From assembly GCA_900546075.1 (NCBI GenBank), contig URBH01000003.1, positions 11,442 through 75,441 of the forward strand: a stretch of 64,000 bases of DNA, in the 5' to 3' direction. Shown here piece by piece: positions 7,417 through 16,368 of this stretch. Below the pieces are notes generated by a model. The model was given only the letters and a program-made list of their open reading frames with translations. It ran no database searches and was not told where the DNA came from. Both the position numbers and the translations under genes were made by a program. Positions within the stretch are counted from its first letter, which is position 1. The number at the start of each line of letters is the position of its first letter. This DNA is from an uncultured Eubacteriales bacterium (GTDB taxonomy: Bacteria > Bacillota > Clostridia > Oscillospirales > Oscillospiraceae).

Positions 7417-8937
7417 ATGACGAAACTGGCAGTAGATATGCAAAAGATTACCGTGCGGTTCGGCAAGGTGATCGCAAACAACGAAGTGGACTTTCAGGCC
7501 GAATGGGGCGAGGTACACGGACTGGTGGGAGAAAACGGCGCCGGTAAAACGACGCTGATGCGGGTACTATACGGAATGTATACGCATCATGAGGGAACCA
7601 TGCTCATCAACGGAGAAAAGGTAGCCTTCAGCTCTCCCAAGGATGCCATAGCCAAAGGAATCGGAATGGTGCATCAGCACTTCAGCCTGGTGCCGAGCAT
7701 GACGGTGGCGGAAAACGTGGTGATCGGCAGGCCGCCATACAAAAAAGGCCTGATTGATTTGAAAAAAAGTGAGCAGATCGTCGCCCAGCTCAGCGCGGAG
7801 TATGGATTGGAAATCGATCCGAAGATGCGCGTGAGCGATCTGACGGTTGGCTTGCAGCAGCGTGTAGAGATCCTTAAGGCGCTTTATCTGGGCGCGGAAA
7901 TCCTGATTATGGATGAGCCTACTGCGGTGCTGACGCCACAGGAGATCAAGCAGCTCATGGAAACGCTGCGAAGCCTCAAGGAAAAGGGCAAATGTATTAT
8001 TTTGATTACGCACAAGCTGGCGGAGGTTCGTATGGTAACCGACCGTATTACAGTTATGCGTGCCGGCGTTGTGACCGCAAGAGTGAACACTGCGGACACC
8101 GATGAAAAGAAAATTGCAATGATGATGGTTGGCCGTGAGGTCATCCTGGAAGTGGACAAGCAGCCCTTTCACCCGGGAGAAACGGTTTTGAGCCTGAAGA
8201 ATATTTCCTGCTTTGACAGGATGGGACTGCCTGCCGTACGCGACGTATCCTTCGATGTGCATCGCGGGGAGGTAGTCGGTATTGCGGGCGTTCAGGGCAA
8301 TGGGCAGTCGGAATTGGCGGATGCCGTGGCCGGGCTGCTGCCCCTGTCACACGGTGAGGTTTTCCTGAACGGCAAGCTTATGAGCGGGGGAAATGTTCCG
8401 CTGCTGTGCCGGGAAAACGGCATGGGGCATATCCACGACGACCGAATCCATGTTGGCTCAGCCGCCGACCTTTCCATCCGTGACAACTTCCTGGCGGCTA
8501 TGTACCGGAGCGACGCGGTGAAAAAGGGACCTTTCCTGGATTACAGAAAGGCCAACGAGATTGTCGAAGAAAATGTGAAAAAATACAAGGTTAAAATCGG
8601 CAAAATCACGGATGAGATCAGTTCCTTGTCCGGCGGCAATATGCAAAAGCTCATTATTGCGCGGGAGATGTATATGCAGCCGCGGCTTTTGATCGCCAGC
8701 CAGCCGACGCGCGGCGTAGACATCGGCGCAACCGAGTTTATTTATCAGCAAATTATCCATCACCGGGATCAGGGCAATGCAGTGCTGCTGATTTCAAATG
8801 AGCTAAGCGAAATCCTTGCCCTGAGCGACCGGATATTGGTGATTTATAAAGGCAGCATTATTGGGGAACTGGATCGTGCACAGGCAACCGAGAATAAAAT
8901 CGGTCTGCTGATGGCGGGAATCCGCCCAGAGACGTAA
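7417..8937 (+). CDS. BMP-type importer double ATP-binding protein
   Basis: 506 residues with two fused ABC domains, as in RbsA, XylG and the nucleoside importers partnered with BMP proteins. The N-terminal domain has Walker A GENGAGKTT (about 36-44), Walker B ILIMDEPTA and an H-loop. Its signature region is LTVGLQQRVEI. The C-terminal half has a degenerate Walker A (GVQGNGQSE) but a good signature LSGGNMQKL. One intact and one degenerate site is usual for this subfamily. ATG 7417 follows GAAAGGAG. It energises import with the two permeases downstream. Confidence 0.93.
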   Translation: MTKLAVDMQKITVRFGKVIANNEVDFQAEWGEVHGLVGENGAGKTTLMRVLYGMYTHHEGTMLINGEKVAFSSPKDAIAKGIGMVHQHFSLVPSMTVAENVVIGRPPYKKGLIDLKKSEQIVAQLSAEYGLEIDPKMRVSDLTVGLQQRVEILKALYLGAEILIMDEPTAVLTPQEIKQLMETLRSLKEKGKCIILITHKLAEVRMVTDRITVMRAGVVTARVNTADTDEKKIAMMMVGREVILEVDKQPFHPGETVLSLKNISCFDRMGLPAVRDVSFDVHRGEVVGIAGVQGNGQSELADAVAGLLPLSHGEVFLNGKLMSGGNVPLLCRENGMGHIHDDRIHVGSAADLSIRDNFLAAMYRSDAVKKGPFLDYRKANEIVEENVKKYKVKIGKITDEISSLSGGNMQKLIIAREMYMQPRLLIASQPTRGVDIGATEFIYQQIIHHRDQGNAVLLISNELSEILALSDRILVIYKGSIIGELDRAQATENKIGLLMAGIRPET

Positions 8938-8955
8938 TGGAAGGAGAAAGCAAAT

Positions 8956-10011
8956 ATGAATTTTGAATTCCGTCAGAGAAAAATCAAGCCGTCGATCATC
9001 GCTTTGTCGATCTGCATCGGGCTTGTCTTGGGTACGGTGTTTGTCCTTCTGGGCGGCTACAATGTTCTGGAGGTGTATTCATACCTCATTCGCGGCTCGC
9101 TTGGCAGCATAAGCGCTCTTTCTTCTACCATTCGCTGGACAACGGCATTTCTGCTCTGCGGCATTGCATCCGGCATTGCGTTCAAGGGCGGCATGTTTAA
9201 CATGGGAACCGAGGGACAGCTGTATATGGGCGCAATTTCCGCCACCTTGGTGGGCATCTACTGCAAGGGCCTGCCGGCGATTGCACATATCCCGCTGTGC
9301 ATGCTTGCCGGCATGGTGGCAGGAGCCATTTGGGCCAGTATTCCGGCTCTGCTGCGGGTTTACTGGAACACAAGCGAAATTGTTGTCACCTTGATGATGA
9401 ACTATATTGCCATCAATTTTACAAGCTTCCTGGTTAAGGAATACTTCCTGACCACCGGCGTGTTTGGCGATTCGTTGACCACCGACGAATTGGCGGCTAC
9501 CGCTCGGTTCCCGGTTTTCGGGGGGAGTCCCATCTCATTTGGGTTTATTCTCGGTACGCTTCTGATAATTGCCTATATTCTGTTTTTTACCAAGAGCAAG
9601 CGCGGCTTTGAGATCAAGGTTTCGGGTGTAAATCCGGATTTTGCGAAATTCAGCGGCATCAGCGTCAATAAGGTGCGTATTTCGGTTATGCTGATGAGCG
9701 GCATGGTGGCCGGTCTTGCCGGCGCCGCCGAAATCATGGGTGTGCAGGGCAGATTCCTGTCCGGCTTCTCTCCGGACTTCGGTACAAGTGGAATGCTGGT
9801 TGCGCTTTTGGGCAACAGCAGCGGTATCGGTATTTACATTTCGGCGATTTTTATGGGTATTTTGAAAGCCGGATCGCTCACACTTGAGCGCAGTGCGGGT
9901 GTCTCGCGCGCATTGGCTGTTGTAATTCAGGCACTTATCATTTGCTTTGTGTCGGTCAAAACCCTGAAAGTATTCGACTTCAAGAAAAAAGAAGGGAGTG
10001 GCAAGGAATGA
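8956..10011 (+). CDS. BMP-type ABC importer permease 1
   Basis: 351 residues of the BPD_transp_2 permease family with about eight to ten membrane segments. The family motif FNMGTEGQLYMGA (about residue 79) and GVNPDFAKFSGI (the ATPase-contacting loop) are present. AAGGAG ribosome site 12 bp upstream. The last four bases (ATGA) overlap the start of permease 2, giving coupled synthesis of the two halves of the channel. Confidence 0.92.
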   Translation: MNFEFRQRKIKPSIIALSICIGLVLGTVFVLLGGYNVLEVYSYLIRGSLGSISALSSTIRWTTAFLLCGIASGIAFKGGMFNMGTEGQLYMGAISATLVGIYCKGLPAIAHIPLCMLAGMVAGAIWASIPALLRVYWNTSEIVVTLMMNYIAINFTSFLVKEYFLTTGVFGDSLTTDELAATARFPVFGGSPISFGFILGTLLIIAYILFFTKSKRGFEIKVSGVNPDFAKFSGISVNKVRISVMLMSGMVAGLAGAAEIMGVQGRFLSGFSPDFGTSGMLVALLGNSSGIGIYISAIFMGILKAGSLTLERSAGVSRALAVVIQALIICFVSVKTLKVFDFKKKEGSGKE

Positions 10012-10931
10012 TTACGGCAAGTATTATCGCTCCGATTCTCCGGGTAATGACCCCCATTCTGCTGTGTGCGCTGGGGGGAGTTTACAGCGAACGATCCGGT
10101 ACCGGAAACATTACCTACGAGGGCAGTATGCTGGTAGGCACCTTTACCGGCGTTGTCGGCAGCTATTTTACCGGAAGCGCCCTGGTTGGTGTCCTCTGTG
10201 CCGTTGCAGGCGGTGTCCTTGTGAATCTGTTTTACGGCATGCTGCGCATCAAAATGGGCGGTGATAATGTTGTTTGCGGATTTGCAGTGAATTCCTTCAG
10301 CGTCGGCGTAACGACATACCTGCTGCGCACGATCTTCCATACCAACGGCACTCTTTCGGATTCCCGCATCCAGGGACTTTATAAGCTCCGGATTCCCGTA
10401 CTGAAGGATATCCCCATTATTAAGTACTTTGTAACAAATCAGACCCTTCTGGTTTACTTTGCGTTCCTGATGGTTTTTGTGACTGCCATTATTCTGAAGC
10501 GCACCAAGTTCGGCTTCGCCATACGTGCCTGCGGCGAAAACCCGATGGCTGCCGCTACAGTCGGCGTAAACGTCAACAGAACGCGCTGGATCTGCCTGGT
10601 CATCACCGGAATGCTCTGCGGGCTTGGCGGTGCGCAGATGGCGCTGGGAAATCTTACGCAGTTCTCCGAGGATATGGTAGGCGGCCGCGGCTTCATTGCT
10701 CTGGCGGCGGTTATCCTTTCCAAGGCAACGCCGCTTGGCGTCCTTTGCACGGCGCTTCTGTTTGGGTTTGCCGAGGCCTATGCGAATCTGCTGCAATTGA
10801 CGAGCATTTCTTCCTATCTGATTCTGATGATCCCCTATGCAGCGGTTATCCTGATCCTGGTGCTGCAGCCGGAGCGGCTTAAAGAACTGAAGCGCTGGAT
10901 AGGTATGCGCAGGAAGCTGCCGCAGGTATGA
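10008..10931 (+). CDS. BMP-type ABC importer permease 2
   Basis: 307 residues from ATG 10008 (ATGA overlap with permease 1). The open frame extends 22 codons further upstream, but that part lies inside permease 1 and lacks a ribosome site. The motif SGTGNITYEGSMLVG replaces the usual GxxNIGxEG sequence, and RACGENPMAAATVGVNV matches the coupling loop of the family. Forms the heterodimeric membrane channel with permease 1. Confidence 0.92.
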   Translation: MITASIIAPILRVMTPILLCALGGVYSERSGTGNITYEGSMLVGTFTGVVGSYFTGSALVGVLCAVAGGVLVNLFYGMLRIKMGGDNVVCGFAVNSFSVGVTTYLLRTIFHTNGTLSDSRIQGLYKLRIPVLKDIPIIKYFVTNQTLLVYFAFLMVFVTAIILKRTKFGFAIRACGENPMAAATVGVNVNRTRWICLVITGMLCGLGGAQMALGNLTQFSEDMVGGRGFIALAAVILSKATPLGVLCTALLFGFAEAYANLLQLTSISSYLILMIPYAAVILILVLQPERLKELKRWIGMRRKLPQV

Positions 10932-10948
10932 AAGGGGAGCCATTGCCG

Positions 10949-11689
10949 ATGAATGACTGGACAGGAAAACGGATTCTGGTGCTGGGTGCCAGTGGCGGAA
11001 TCGGCAGCTGCTGCGTAAGGCAGCTGTATGACAAGGGCGCGACGGTTCTTGCGGCGGATCTGAGTCCAAACGAGAAAATTGCTGCGGTGCCGTTCTCACA
11101 CTGTGATGTGTCGGATGCGAACTCCGTTGACGACCTCTTTTCCTTGGCAAAACAGACATTGGGCGGATTGGACGGATTTGTATATGCCTGCGGAATCGGG
11201 TCATCTGCCGGCTTGTTTGCCACATCGCTGAATCACTTTGACAGGGTGATTTCAATCAATTTGCGAGGCGCGTTTTACGCCTCACAGAAGGCGGCGGAGC
11301 AAATGGCAGCAGGCGGGAGCATTGTGCTGGTGGCTTCGCAGAAGGGACTGTGCGGTTCGACGGGAAGCCTTGCCTACAACGCATCCAAGGGCGGCATGAT
11401 TATTATGGCGCGCAGCATGGCGCTTGAGCTGGGTAGCCGTGGCATCCGGGTAAACTGTGTCTGCCCCGGCCCCACGGAAACGCCGATGTTTGCACAGGAC
11501 ATGGCCAATCAGCCGGACGAGCAGACAGCCAGAAAAAAGGTGGCATCCAGCAACCCCCTAAATCGTATTGCCGACGCACAGCAGATTGCACCGGCCATCC
11601 TTTATGCGCTAAGTGACGATGCCTCGTTCATGACCGGCACTGAAATCGTGGTGGACGGTGGGAATATAGCCGGGGTAAGAAATATCTGA
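10949..11689 (+). CDS. SDR-family oxidoreductase
   Basis: 246 residues of a classical short-chain dehydrogenase. It has NAD(P) motif GASGGIGS near residue 14, Asn in ISINLRGAFY, Ser in VLVASQKG and the catalytic YNASK (YxxxK), with PGPTETPMF after it. ATG 10949 is preceded by AAGGGGAG. A second ATG at 10928 overlaps the stop of permease 2 and would add seven residues. It probably oxidises or reduces an alcohol or keto group of the imported compound; the substrate is not known. Confidence 0.88.
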   Translation: MNDWTGKRILVLGASGGIGSCCVRQLYDKGATVLAADLSPNEKIAAVPFSHCDVSDANSVDDLFSLAKQTLGGLDGFVYACGIGSSAGLFATSLNHFDRVISINLRGAFYASQKAAEQMAAGGSIVLVASQKGLCGSTGSLAYNASKGGMIIMARSMALELGSRGIRVNCVCPGPTETPMFAQDMANQPDEQTARKKVASSNPLNRIADAQQIAPAILYALSDDASFMTGTEIVVDGGNIAGVRNI

Positions 11690-11720
11690 CGCTTTTCTGA
11701 ATAGGAGATGTGTAATCAAA

Positions 11721-13091
11721 ATGAATAAGAAAATATTTACCGGTGGGCAGGTTGTCCTTCCTGATAGTGTCGTTACGGCTTCACTTGTTGTCGAGGGCGA
11801 GAAGATCGCGGGGCTTCTGCTGCCGGGGATTCGACTGGGCTCAGAATATGAGGAGATTGATGTATCCGGTAAGGTTCTGATGCCCGGCGTGATAGATTCC
11901 CATGTCCATATGTGGGATCCGTCCCCTCAGAATTACCGTGAGGACTGGCGGCATGGCTCGCAGTGTGCCGCATCCGGCGGCATTACCACGATCGTTGACA
12001 TGCCGCTGAGTGTTCCTCCGGTGGTAAACGAGGAGGGCTTCCGTATCAAGCATGAGCTTGCGAGCAGGGAATCCTGCGTCGATTTCGCGTTCTGGGGAGG
12101 CCTGACGCCGGGCTGTGTGGAAAATCTGGAGGAGCTGGACAAGCTCGGCTGCGTGGCGTACAAGGGCTTTATGAGCTTTGCGAATCCGGACTATCCTCAG
12201 ATAACGGACGGGTACCTGGTTCGGGGAATGCGCAGGGCAGCTGCGTTTGGCGGACTGATCGGCGTACATGCGGAGAATGCCGAGGTGGCCGCATTTGGCA
12301 GCGAGGAAATGGCGGCTCATGCAGGCGCCCCCAACAGTATGCACGATGAGGCCAGACCCTGGTGGGTCGAACTGGAGGCGATTGAGCGGGCGGTGCTGTT
12401 TGCCAGAAACACCGGAGCCAGGCTCTACATCTGCCACATGACCATTCCGGAGGGCGCGCAGTTCATCAAGCAGGCGAAAATGGACGGCGTACCGGTGTAT
12501 GCAGAGACCTGTCCGCACTACCTGCTCTTTGATAAGTCAATCATGGATGAAAGGGGCGCTTTTGCAAAGTGCAACCCGCCGATTCGGAGCCGCGAGCAGG
12601 TAGAAAAGCTTTGGAATTATGTCTTTGACGGCACGATCGACACGCTCGGATCGGATCATGGGCCGTATACGGACGAAGAAAAACAGAAAAACGGCAACTT
12701 CTTCCTGGAATACAGCGGATTTGGCGGTTTCGATGCCATGCTGGCGGGAATGATTACCGAAGGGGTTCACAAGCGCGGTCTGCCCCTGACAACGCTAAGC
12801 CGGATCACGGCAACCAACACTGCGGCGATTATGGGACTTGCCCCCTGCAAGGGGACGCTTCTGCCCGGTGCAGATGCAGATATCGCGGTGGTTGACTTAA
12901 ACGAAGACTGGATATTTGACGGAACCAAGAGCCTCTCAAAAACAAAGACTGTCAACAATCTTTACCATGGCAGCCGGATGAAGGGTCGGGTCAAGGAAAC
13001 CTGGGTGCGGGGCACACGGGTGTTCCAAAATGGCCGGATTGAAGCAGCAGCCGGATATGGACGGTATATTCCGAAAAATAAGCAGAAATAA
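11721..13091 (+). CDS. Allantoinase/dihydropyrimidinase-like cyclic amidohydrolase
   Basis: 456 residues. All five metal ligands of the binuclear centre are visible: DSHVHM, the carboxylated Lys in VAYKGFMSF, His in GVHAEN, His in YICHMT and Asp in GSDHGPY. The stretch AKCNPPIRSREQ with DGTIDTLGSDH resembles allantoinase (AllB) more than hydantoinase. These enzymes open cyclic ureides or diamides. It is the last gene of the plus arm, so the imported compound probably contains, or is converted to, a cyclic ureide-like ring. No other purine-degradation genes are present, so true allantoinase activity is not certain. Confidence 0.85.
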   Translation: MNKKIFTGGQVVLPDSVVTASLVVEGEKIAGLLLPGIRLGSEYEEIDVSGKVLMPGVIDSHVHMWDPSPQNYREDWRHGSQCAASGGITTIVDMPLSVPPVVNEEGFRIKHELASRESCVDFAFWGGLTPGCVENLEELDKLGCVAYKGFMSFANPDYPQITDGYLVRGMRRAAAFGGLIGVHAENAEVAAFGSEEMAAHAGAPNSMHDEARPWWVELEAIERAVLFARNTGARLYICHMTIPEGAQFIKQAKMDGVPVYAETCPHYLLFDKSIMDERGAFAKCNPPIRSREQVEKLWNYVFDGTIDTLGSDHGPYTDEEKQKNGNFFLEYSGFGGFDAMLAGMITEGVHKRGLPLTTLSRITATNTAAIMGLAPCKGTLLPGADADIAVVDLNEDWIFDGTKSLSKTKTVNNLYHGSRMKGRVKETWVRGTRVFQNGRIEAAAGYGRYIPKNKQK

Positions 13092-13253
13092 TACTATTTC
13101 TTCATAAAATGATTTCATCATTTTATGAAAGCCGTTTCACGGCAGACCGCCTGGGCGGCGGTAAGAAATGTATTGACTTCGTTTTTTAGCGGCAGTGGCC
13201 GCAATCCTGCGGCCGAATAAAACGCTTTTAAGCGTTTTATTAAAAACGCGTAT
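13091..13253. repeat. Modular hairpin repeat, copy A
   Basis: Begins ATACTATTTC inside the TAA stop of the amidohydrolase gene (TAA-TAC-TAT) and ends GCGTAT. Stems in order: CATAAAATGA/TCATTTTATG, GCCGT/ACGGC, CCGCC/GGCGG, linker AAGAAATGTATTGACTTCG, GGCCGCA/TGCGGCC, and AATAAAACGCTT/AAGCGTTTTATT. The module order is the same as in copy B (45389-45557), with different stem sequences. Confidence 0.75.
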
Positions 13254-13278
13254 AATGCAAATAGGATAAGATGCGCAA

Positions 13279-13318
13279 GGGCGCGCTGCAGAGGGATAGT
13301 CTGCAGTGCGCCCTTTTC
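13279..13318 (+). terminator. Terminator of the catabolic plus arm
   Basis: GGGCGCGCTGCAGA pairs with TCTGCAGTGCGCCC, followed by TTTTCTG on the plus strand. The other strand ends in CTTGCGC, so it acts mainly for the plus arm. Confidence 0.7.
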
Positions 13319-13370
13319 TGATTCCAGCCACCGGACACGATCTGTGCCGGTGGCTATCGTTTTGCGAACG

Positions 13371-14393
13371 TTATTTAACAAGCACCATATCCCGACTGAT
13401 GGATGCCAGATCCTTGGCGCCGCACATGGCCATGGTGTCGCTCAGCTCCGCGCCGATCTTTTCGATGTATAGCTTTACGCCTTCCTCCGCGCCGCCGTAG
13501 ACCATGGGAACGAAGGGGCGGCAGATGAGTACCGCGTCGGCGCCCAGCGCCAGCGCCTTGAATACGTCCACGCCGCTGCGGATGCCGCCGTCCACGAAGA
13601 TCTTTACGCCGCTGCCCTTCATGGCGTCCGCGATGTCCGCGAGGACTTCGGCGGTGGCGGCGCATTGGTCGAGGACACGGCCGCCGTGATTGCTCACCAC
13701 GATGGCGGAAGCACCGGCCTCCTTGGCTTTCAGAGCGCCGGATACAGTCATGACGCCCTTGACGATGAAGGGCTTGCCGACCATTTTGGCGATCTCCGCC
13801 AGCTGCTCCACGGTTTTACTGCCCGCCGGGGGATTCATGTTTTTCAGGAAGGGCAGACCCGCCGCGTCAATGTCCATGGCCACGGCAAAGCAGCCGGATT
13901 CCTTGCAATAGCCCAGCTTTTCCTGAATGGTCTCCAGGTTCCAGGGCTTCACCGTGGGGATGGCGGTGCCGTCGGAGGCGGCGATGGCCTTGCAGGCGAC
14001 CTTCATCACCTCGGCGTTCAGGCCGTCGCCGGTGAAGGCGGCAATGCCATTGTCGGCACAGGCTTTTACGAGAATGTTGTTGTAAGCCATGTCGTCATAT
14101 TTGTCGCTGTAGTGGACGGTGACGGCGCCCACGGGGCCTGCAAAGAAGGGGTAGCGGAAGGTTTTGCCGAACAGATTCAGAGAGGTGTCCGGCGTCACAC
14201 AGGGGTGAATGGTGTCCATGTTGACGCGGATGTCCTGCCACTTTTCGTAGTTGCGGATGGCGGTGTCGCCAACGCCCTTGGCGCCGGGGCCGGGAATGTG
14301 GTTGCCGCAGGCTTTGCCGTTGCAGACGGGGCAGGCCTTGCAGTTTTTGCTGAGAACAGCACGTGCGTTTTCAAGAACTTCCTGATAAGTCAT
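13371..14393 (-). CDS. FMN-dependent alpha-hydroxy-acid oxidising protein
   Basis: 340 residues from ATG 14393, with GGGAGGAAA upstream; a longer frame to 14447 lacks a ribosome site. It is a TIM barrel with the FMN/active-site motif SNHGGRVLD (His, Arg) and the phosphate-binding DGGIRSGVDVFKALALGAD. Lys in IVKGVM is the FMN N5 contact. The family oxidises L-lactate, glycolate or similar 2-hydroxy acids. An N-terminal cluster CKACPVCNGKACG is a feature often seen in clostridial members and may bind metal. No partner gene indicates the physiological acceptor. Confidence 0.88.
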   Translation of the reverse strand: MTYQEVLENARAVLSKNCKACPVCNGKACGNHIPGPGAKGVGDTAIRNYEKWQDIRVNMDTIHPCVTPDTSLNLFGKTFRYPFFAGPVGAVTVHYSDKYDDMAYNNILVKACADNGIAAFTGDGLNAEVMKVACKAIAASDGTAIPTVKPWNLETIQEKLGYCKESGCFAVAMDIDAAGLPFLKNMNPPAGSKTVEQLAEIAKMVGKPFIVKGVMTVSGALKAKEAGASAIVVSNHGGRVLDQCAATAEVLADIADAMKGSGVKIFVDGGIRSGVDVFKALALGADAVLICRPFVPMVYGGAEEGVKLYIEKIGAELSDTMAMCGAKDLASISRDMVLVK

Positions 14394-14415
14394 GATGGTT
14401 TCCTCCCTGGTTGAT

Positions 14416-15453
14416 TTAGTGAAAGGGGTCGAGATCAATATGCTCATCGATGCGGCACAGGAACTGCGCCAGCAGCTCGATGCAGTTTTCGATGTCGTCC
14501 ATGTGGCACACCTCGCAGGGGCAGTGCATGTACCGCAGGGGCAGGGACAGCAGCGCCGTGACCACGCCGGTGCCGGTGACGTGGAGGTTGTCCGCGTCGG
14601 TGTAGGTTCTGCCCATGTAGGACTCGATCTGGTAGGGAATGTGATACTCCTTCGCCACGGCTTTCATCAGGTCGTTGACCTTCCGGCTGCCGATGGAGCT
14701 GTTGCAGAGTACGCCGCCGCAGCCCAGCTTTACCTCGCCGGACTGCTTGGCGTCCACGCCGGGATAATCGGAGGCGAAGGTCACGTCGGTGACGATGGCG
14801 ACGTCGGGACGGATGGCAGAGCCGACCCAGTGAGAGCCCCGGCCGGTGGTTTCCTCGCCCACGGTGGTGGCGGCGTAAACACCCACGGAGCAGCCCATGG
14901 CCTTTGCCCGTTTCAGGGCTTCCAGAATGATGTAGGCGCAGCCCCGGTCGTCGATGCCACGGGCAGAAAGGAAGCCGTTGATCATCTCCTGATGGTAGGT
15001 GTTCATGTGGACGGGGTCGCCCTCCTGCACGTACTTCCGGGCGTCGGCGGCGTCCTTCGCGCCGATGTCGATGTACAGCTCGTCCGCTTTCAGGTCGGCC
15101 TTATCCATGTCCTTGCTGCGGACGACCGCACCATAGACGGTCTGGGCATAGCCGTGAACCGCCACCTGATGGCCGGGATAAACGCCGGGGAAAATGCCGC
15201 CGGACTTGGAAACCCGGAGCAGGCCGTCGGGCTGAATGTGGGTGACGATCAGACCGATCTCGTCAATGTGGGCGGCCAGCATCACCTTGAAGGGGGCGTC
15301 GGGGTTCAGCACGCAGACGACGTTACCGGTATAATCCGTGATGATCTTATCGCAATGGGGGGTCATCTCGGCGATGACCTTCTTTTGCAGGGGGATTTCA
15401 TGGCCGGAAACGGACATGCTGTCAAGCAGGGTGTAAAGGAATTCTTTGCTCAT
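14416..15453 (-). CDS. M42-family metallo-aminopeptidase
   Basis: 345 residues. Co-catalytic metal ligands are visible: His/Asp in AAHIDEIGLIV, Asp in DDRGCAY, Glu-Glu in VGEETTGRGS and Asp in IVTDVTFASD, with a C-terminal His in YMHCPCEVCH. M42 enzymes are large cytosolic tetrahedral aminopeptidases that trim short peptides. It lies at the 3' end of the muropeptide island and could finish digestion of imported peptides. ATG 15453 follows AAAGGAGAAAG. Confidence 0.9.
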   Translation of the reverse strand: MSKEFLYTLLDSMSVSGHEIPLQKKVIAEMTPHCDKIITDYTGNVVCVLNPDAPFKVMLAAHIDEIGLIVTHIQPDGLLRVSKSGGIFPGVYPGHQVAVHGYAQTVYGAVVRSKDMDKADLKADELYIDIGAKDAADARKYVQEGDPVHMNTYHQEMINGFLSARGIDDRGCAYIILEALKRAKAMGCSVGVYAATTVGEETTGRGSHWVGSAIRPDVAIVTDVTFASDYPGVDAKQSGEVKLGCGGVLCNSSIGSRKVNDLMKAVAKEYHIPYQIESYMGRTYTDADNLHVTGTGVVTALLSLPLRYMHCPCEVCHMDDIENCIELLAQFLCRIDEHIDLDPFH

Positions 15454-15506
15454 CTGTCTTTCTCCTTTTTTCTTTTACTATAGCACAGAAATTGCAATTT
15501 GCAAGG

Positions 15507-15536
15507 CAAAAGCACGGCTTTCGAGCCGTGCTTTTG
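15507..15536 (-). terminator. Terminator after the D-aminopeptidase gene
   Basis: AAAAGCACGGCT/AGCCGTGCTTTT hairpin between the D-aminopeptidase stop (15540) and the M42 gene. It has flanking A and T tracts on both sides, so it could act in either direction. Confidence 0.75.
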
Positions 15537-15539
15537 GAA

Positions 15540-16349
15540 TTAACCGTCGCTGAGAACGAAGTGGCAGAACCGCAGAACCTCGTACCAGTCGTCGGAGTCG
15601 AAGCAGACGAATTTGTCGTCTTTCAGTGCTGCGCCGGGGTAGAAGCTCTTGGAGTAGGCCACGTGGTGCTTGACAAAGTCGATCTCCATGTGGAAATGCT
15701 CCGGCATGGGAACGACGCACTGCGCCGCCTTGGCGACCGCTTCCTTTGCCGCCGCTTCGATGCGCTCCACCGCCTCGTCGGGGTGCAGGGAGGTGACGCT
15801 GCCACCCCGGCCTTCATTCACGGGGACGGTGGTGATGGCGGGAATCAGCGTTTTGGCAAAGTCGCACAACGCCTTGTCGCCGGTGAGCAATGCCACGGGG
15901 ACGCCGTAGTATCCGGCGGTGTAGGCGTTGATGAGAAACTCACTGCACAGTGTGCCGTTGAGGAAAACATGGTTGTTCCGACCGTTCATGGTGTGGCTCA
16001 GAGGATTGCCGGGGCAGCCTGCCCAGGCGTGGTAGCCGGTGAAGAATACGGCGTCGAATTTTTCCTGATTCAGGCCGCTCATCATGCTCAAGGGATCGCC
16101 GGACCAACTGCGGTTCATGCGGATGCCCCGGGGGAGACCGGTGGGGTCGATGTTCCGGGCGGAGTCGTGGGCGTCCTTCACCAGAACCTCCGCCGCACCG
16201 GCGGACAGCGCGCCCCGGCAGGCGGCGGCGACCTCCCGGGTCATTTGCTTCTGGGCGGGGCTGTAGTCAAAGGGGGTGGTGCGCTCCGTCTCCGGCCAGG
16301 AGACGATGCCGCAGGTGCCTTCCATATCGGCGCTTAAAAATACTTTCAT
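15540..16349 (-). CDS. dppA: D-aminopeptidase, M55 family (DppA-like)
   Basis: 269 residues with the Zn-binding N-terminus SADMEG (Asp8, Glu10), His in KDAHDSA, His in GYHAWAG and Glu-Phe in CSEFLINA. B. subtilis DppA removes N-terminal D-Ala from short peptides and forms a decamer. In B. subtilis its gene heads the dpp operon that also encodes the dipeptide importer. Here it is downstream of the NlpC/P60 and LD-carboxypeptidase genes, which supports a role in recycling wall stem peptides that contain D-Ala. Confidence 0.93.
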   Translation of the reverse strand: MKVFLSADMEGTCGIVSWPETERTTPFDYSPAQKQMTREVAAACRGALSAGAAEVLVKDAHDSARNIDPTGLPRGIRMNRSWSGDPLSMMSGLNQEKFDAVFFTGYHAWAGCPGNPLSHTMNGRNNHVFLNGTLCSEFLINAYTAGYYGVPVALLTGDKALCDFAKTLIPAITTVPVNEGRGGSVTSLHPDEAVERIEAAAKEAVAKAAQCVVPMPEHFHMEIDFVKHHVAYSKSFYPGAALKDDKFVCFDSDDWYEVLRFCHFVLSDG

Positions 16350-16368
16350 CGCTTATTTCTCACTTTCC

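Noticed and set aside
816..13091. Island interpreted as the known anaerobic uric-acid degradation cluster
   Set aside because: The xanthine-dehydrogenase-like, ygeX, ygeY, ygeW and ssnA-type genes expected in that cluster are absent; only the ring-opening amidohydrolase is shared in type.
13091..13253. Hairpin repeats as a CRISPR array or integron attC sites
   Set aside because: The repeats are not identical units with unique spacers, there is no cas or integrase gene in the window, and each copy is a chain of different stems and not a single attC hairpin.
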